A stretch of DNA of 64,000 nucleotides, from positions 1,054,001 through 1,118,000 of the forward strand of contig JAQFWX010000005.1 in assembly GCA_027605045.1 (NCBI GenBank), written 5' to 3'. A program made the position numbers and the translations under genes. The DNA comes from Phallus indusiatus. Taxonomy: Eukaryota; Basidiomycota; Agaricomycetes; Phallales; Phallaceae. Numbering within the stretch: position 1 is the first letter of the stretch; every line of letters begins with the position of its first letter. Positions 59,569-64,000 of the stretch are shown piece after piece. The notes below the pieces were generated by a model that did not search any database, was not told the DNA's origin, and saw only the letters and a program-made list of their open reading frames with translations.

Positions 59569-61010
59569 TTAATGGTGAAAACAAAATAATCGCAGACTAA
59601 CTTGGTTTCTTCCTGATTCCGGCTCTACAACATTAGAACTTTCGACTGCTATGAGTCCAGGGGGTGGAACTTCGGCTTCTACAATTGTGGGTCGAAAAAA
59701 ATTGCTGGTAATGGTGGCGTTTTCCATCATTCCGTTTAATCGCTTTCGTGAATTGACAATGTAGAGTAAGGAACAGCCATATACATGCGATGTTGCTAAT
59801 GCGGGGAAGAGGAACCATTCATTATTCTTGGAGTTGTTTGCTAAAATTAAACCAAGTAAAGAGACTATCGTTGGTCCAGTTGCCGTTTCAATGCTGATAC
59901 GAATGACCTTCTTGACAAGGTTATCAGTCTTTCGTGTTCCGGTCATCTCCTTAACGAGGTACCAACAAGCTAACGAAAATTAGCGGAAGTGGTAATTCCC
60001 GAAGTTCCGGGAAAGCTGTTTTACTTACTGAAGCCTGTAATGAATAAATTACACACTAAACCAGAAATAATCGCCGCATTTGAGGATACAAGACCGAGTT
60101 CAGTTACAACTGCTTGACCTCCAGCTGTCTGAATTGCGCTCCAAGTCTACATCCTTTATCAACTTTTCTGTGAGGCAATGAAATCAGGAACGTATTGATT
60201 TACCACGGCAATCCCAGATCCAATATAGAAAAGCATGACAAGTATGGCAGGTCCCACGAAATATTTGTTTTTACTTAACTAATTTGAGGAAAAGGTGTAG
60301 TGAGCGTGGGAGAAGATATGCAGGGATCAAGCACAGGATGATGGCAACTAACCGTCCAACCTCGCTGAATATAGAATATTTGACAAACCGCAGTGGGTAC
60401 CGTATCGAACAGACTAGTCGGTATTGCCAAGGGATTGAAGACAACGAGCTTCGTATGTATCACTCAGTGACAGAGCCTTTTTCAGGAGTGAAAACTTACG
60501 TATGTCCAATCCCCAAAATGTGCAACGAACTTGAAAAATCCATAAGCAGCTGAAAAAAAAGGGCGCTTTCATTCGAAAACGTACTATTTCCCAAGCAACC
60601 CACCAAACGTAAGCTAGCTATGAAGTTGCATTGTTGAAAACTCCGTATAATGATCTTAGAGGGAGGCATTGTCAATACCTTCAACATGGTCAAACAAGCA
60701 GTTATATGGACGAGCCATCGGTCGCATTTTCGTTGATCTTCCGAACTAGACACATATTCATAGTATTGTGCGCAGAAGACGCCCTTGGCACGGGAGGCTG
60801 GTTTCAATACAAGGCCAACTACTTCGATGTCCAATTTTTAAGCGTTACCTGGAGGAGAGTTGTTGTTGCTTGACCTATAAACATGGGTCCCAGGAAGCTA
60901 CAAGTGATGGTTAGTCTTTTTGCATTATAATAAACAAGTAGCGAAAAAAACGCACTTTTGGGGTGAATTGATAATAAGAATCTCCTCAGGGCTCGGAACA
61001 TAGGACGAAT
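59569..61010 (-). CDS. DUF6534-like seven-helix membrane protein, copy A
   Basis: Exons read in order: SPEEILIINSPQ, LGPMFIGQATTTLLQG with VFCAQYYEYVSSSEDQRKCD, FFKFVAHFGDWTY, PTSLFDTVPTAVCQIFYIQR, YFVGPAILVMLFYIGSGIAV, TWSAIQTAGGQAVVTELGLV with GLVCNLFITGF, and a last exon KTDNLVKKVIRISIETATGP to NSRKRLNGMM with a stop at 59569. This is the pattern of a family of membrane proteins greatly expanded in mushrooms (DUF6534), with about seven helices and conserved NxRK at the cytosolic end of the last. Function is unknown; a receptor-like topology has been noted but not proved. The exact start is not resolved because no ATG fits the first exon in phase; an upstream mini-exon is likely. Copy B lies just upstream on the same strand. 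Confidence 0.6.
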
Positions 61011-62037
61011 TAAAGAGACCTGGATAACGCATACCGTGCAGTTAGTCTACCTTCGCATGGAGAAGTGGCTGGAAAAGAGGAGAGAAAGCGTGTTCTGCTA
61101 GTGATGGATGTTACATATATACTTGGAAACAAAGTTTGACTCGGCGTCGGCTCTTAGCTCAATCCTCAATCCTCAGGTCTGGAATCTCGATGAGGTTCGG
61201 CTATCGAGATAGGGAAAATTTGATGTGACCGCTAGCTCCGCGGCTCAAAGTAGTTTAGTAGTTCATTCCGAAGTGGCTGGACTCCTCAGCTGTCAACCGC
61301 ATCAACTAGGCTTGAAGCGCACGTTATCTATAGGCATATTTATGATATTTATGTGCGTTTGAATTGATTCAAATCCATGAAACTGAGGTATTAGCTGCAA
61401 ATTGCAACCAGGCCATCGGGCTAATTTATCTTCGGCGCTCACCGTCGGATGAAATTTCTTCTCCTATAAATTATGTAGACTCGGAGTAGCCGACCCTAAC
61501 ATCGTCGGGCCTCCGCAGTAACTGAAACTGATATCTCAATGTAATGCAAATGTCAAAAGAGTTCATGTTCGGAAAAGACTAAATACCTTGACTTGTAAAA
61601 TATATTTTTCCTCTCTCGTCGACTGGTTTGTGAAACAAATATAAATTGTTAGTGAATCGCAAATTTGGGCATATAAATATGATATCATGGCAAGGGTTGG
61701 ATCACCCCTATGCTTGCACCCGTTATCGGGGTCGTAAAAGTTGACAAGGCGCGGTTGACCCAAGAGTTCTTGTCGGAAGGGACAGAGAAATATCTTATCC
61801 CAAATCAGTCCTCACGCGGTAGATTTGCGCAGGTACATATCACGAGGCTCTCACCTAATGACACATAGCGTTGTTATATTATATTGGGGAGAATTAGTTA
61901 TACCAGCGACTTCAAAAGAAGTTTGAATTAGTGTACAGAGCCCTGGAGTAAAAACCGCTGCTCTTTGATCGTATTCATCAAGAACCAGGTTATTAAGACA
62001 CCTTGTATAAGAGCGACTGCATGTTCAATGAATGAAG
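61011..62037. other. Spacer between the two DUF6534-like copies
   Basis: About 1 kb without supported coding sequence. It must hold the promoter of copy A and the 3' flank of copy B. A minus-strand frame at 61563-61763 has no motif. Confidence 0.45.
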
Positions 62038-63543
62038 TTAAAGTTGGCAGCTACTCACCAAAATCGATTCAGACAACTGTGACCGGAAATGAACACTAGA
62101 AAGGACGCTCTGCTCCAAAGCCGGATGTCGCGCAATTCTGTCTACGTTATGACGTGCAGGAGGTCCGGACCCAGAGTCAAGGGTAGTAGTGATAGTAGTG
62201 CCCATAAAATGGGACAATCGCTTACGCGCATTGACGCTATAGAATAGCGAACAACCGTAGATGTGGGATGACACGAAAGCGGGGACAAGGAACCATTGGT
62301 TATCATTTGAAAATCTGACCAGTAGCAACCCGATTAAGGAAAGAATCGTTGGACCGGCAACAGACTCGAGGCTTATTCGAATAACGCTTTTGACAAGATT
62401 GTCAGTTCTTGCGTAGCCGGTTTTTTCTTTCATGAGATGGTAGCACACTTAATATATGATAAGGGGTTCAATAACGAATTATCCATCGGAAATTTAGAAC
62501 CTCACCCAAAGAAGTTATAAAAATGTTGCAAAGTAGACCAGCGGTGAGGTAACAAAGGGTAGAGATGAATATCAGTCTCGAAACATAGAGATCGCCTCCC
62601 GCGACGAGGCTTGCTGCATAGGTCTGAGGTTTCTTGTCTCAGGTCTCGGAAGTTCATAATAAGAAAGAGAGGGTACGTTCCATAACGATCCCAGCTATGA
62701 CAGTGGCCAACAACGTCGCTACTGTCGCAAATGTAAAGAGAATATTCCTACTGAACTTGACGGCGTTCAGAAGGTGTCTAACTAAAATGTGTCGAATAAC
62801 AAAATTTGACGTACTATCCAATAACGGTGAATAAAAAAAAGTTGGCAGGCGGAATTTGGAAGGACGTTGCTTATTACGAGTGGAACAGACAATTGATCAA
62901 ACATCGAAATCTACGAACATCATACATTATGGAACCATGCGAAAAACGAGTAGCGATTAAAAAGAAAACTCACATATGCCCAATCTCCGTAATGAGTGAC
63001 GAACTGTTTCGGTCAAAATACTGGAATTTGGAGAATGAAATACACACACTCTATCCCAGCCAATACAGAAGATATATGCGAACTGAGGTAACGGTGTTTT
63101 TATCTCAGACAATCATGTGAAATACTGTCCTACCTTCAGAGAACAAAGATAGAATGCGCTGTGAACGAACCACTTCCCCCAAGTCTTTACATCGTTTGTC
63201 CCATCCAAGTATTCAAAATATTGTATAAAAAGAATACCCTGACGAGAATGAGTTGAGAATTCACTATAGCTACGTCCAAGAGAATTAGGACCACCTGTAA
63301 AATGCTCGCTAACGATAGGCCAATCAGCGGGGGACCCAATTGACTATTCCGATGTCATTGAGTAGAGAGACAGGATAAAAGAAGACAGTTCACCTTGCAC
63401 GGGTGTTGATGAATAGTAATTCCTGTGGCGATAGGGTGTACGAAGCATTGTAGACCTGGGGATAAAGCATGACAAGGTGTAAGTGTAGGTTTTCCAGACA
63501 GGTAAATATAAAAAATTGGAGAGGGTGGGAACCGTTCTGGCAT
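62038..63543 (-). CDS. DUF6534-like seven-helix membrane protein, copy B
   Basis: This is the paralogue of copy A in the same orientation. Matching exons are YNASYTLSPQELLFINTRAS, LGPPLIGLSLASILQG with ILFIQYFEYLDGTNDVKTWG, QFVTHYGDWAY, NILFTFATVATLLATVIAGI, YVSRLIFISTLCYLTAGLLC with NIFITSL, and the last exon CYHLMKEKTGYARTDNLVKS to NARKRLSHFM, stop at 62038. Over the 77 residues that start the last exon the two copies are about 60% identical by my count. The start is tentative: MPERFP at 63543 could form a short first exon, and the splice phase to the next exon is not secure. Function unknown; a membrane location is clear from the helices. Confidence 0.55.
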
Positions 63544-64000
63544 AAATTTCTTTAGTAATAATACTTCATTCACCGGAATGACCCAGATTTACTACGGAGT
63601 GAGGCGGTTCGGTAATCGATAAAGTATTGACTTCCTCTGATCGCCAACCGCGTAAGAAAAACAACCTGTTTCTGTGATTCTCCCTCTCATAATTATGAGT
63701 TGCAGAAAATCGAGTAAAATAACACAAAATGCGAGTTCGAATCGCCGCTGAGAGTAGCATCCAAAACAAAATCACGAAAGAGAGGTCAGTCGGTAATCTG
63801 AAGCGTTAAGGTTGAAAATCAGAGTCCGAATCCATCCCATAATGAGCATATCAAATTAAAAATGATTTATATTGTATCAGGCCGCGTTACTCAGAGGAAA
63901 CATCCACTAGTAGTTGAGTGGTTCTTGAAAAAGGTTAGAGTGAGCCAGACAGATTTGCCGAATATTCAAGTACGCACTACTTCAGCGGGATTGAGCACCT
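63544..64000. other. Window edge, nothing recognised
   Basis: Presumably upstream sequence of copy B. A minus-strand open frame (63566-63775) has no motif. Confidence 0.4.

Noticed and set aside
63721..63755. tRNA T-arm-like sequence (GCGA-GTTCGAA-TCGC)
   Set aside because: A T-loop with a 4-bp stem is present, but I could not find a matching acceptor stem, D-arm or anticodon arm at the right distances on either strand.

Overview
This window is nuclear DNA of a filamentous fungus, most likely an agaricomycete (mushroom-type) basidiomycete. Coding regions are cut by many introns of about 45-65 nt, and several conserved genes carry 5-14 of them. The families also point that way: a DUF6534-type seven-helix pair, an Ecm3-type auxin efflux carrier, a fungal-type kinase relic, a proline-iminopeptidase relic and basidiomycete ATG11/RAX1 homologues. 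No bacterial operons, rRNA, convincing tRNA, CRISPR array or intact transposon was seen. All family calls come from reading translations by eye; no database search was run.

Layout. 1-4.7 kb: an EFM7/NNT1-like protein methyltransferase (minus) with an exceptionally long intron and a one-base frame break. 4.7-17.5 kb: a gene-poor zone with decayed sequence, including an F-box-like relic, a protein-kinase pseudogene (11.6-12.4 kb) and a proline iminopeptidase pseudogene (14.2-15.2 kb). 17.5-34 kb: a compact core of housekeeping genes: an MFS transporter (frame break), a J-domain/RRM splicing factor, PWP2, a small membrane protein, TFIIE-alpha and ATG11. 35.6-38.1 kb: an intact sugar transporter of the MFS. 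39.9-48.2 kb: RAD23, an F-box-like protein, complex I subunit NDUFA2, RAX1-like RGS protein and an ALY/YRA1 mRNA-export adaptor. 48.5-57.4 kb: a FAD-dependent aromatic hydroxylase (frame break), an auxin efflux carrier-type transporter and an unusual Zn2Cys6 regulator. 59.5-63.5 kb: two tandem DUF6534-like membrane proteins.

Most intact genes serve basic cell biology: ribosome biogenesis (PWP2), transcription initiation (TFIIE), splicing (DNAJC17-like), mRNA export (ALY), respiration (NDUFA2), protein quality control and DNA repair (RAD23), selective autophagy (ATG11) and transport. They show no sign of forming one pathway. Two gene pairs (DNAJC17-like/PWP2 and NDUFA2/RAX1) diverge from very short shared promoters.

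The most notable observations are these. Several otherwise well-conserved genes each lack a single base at one point, which needs separating into assembly error or true decay. ATG11 appears to use three GC-AG introns. EFM7 has a 1.6 kb intron containing coding-like stretches. A kinase and a peptidase are clearly broken in the gene-poor zone. I did not find a convincing new multi-gene system.
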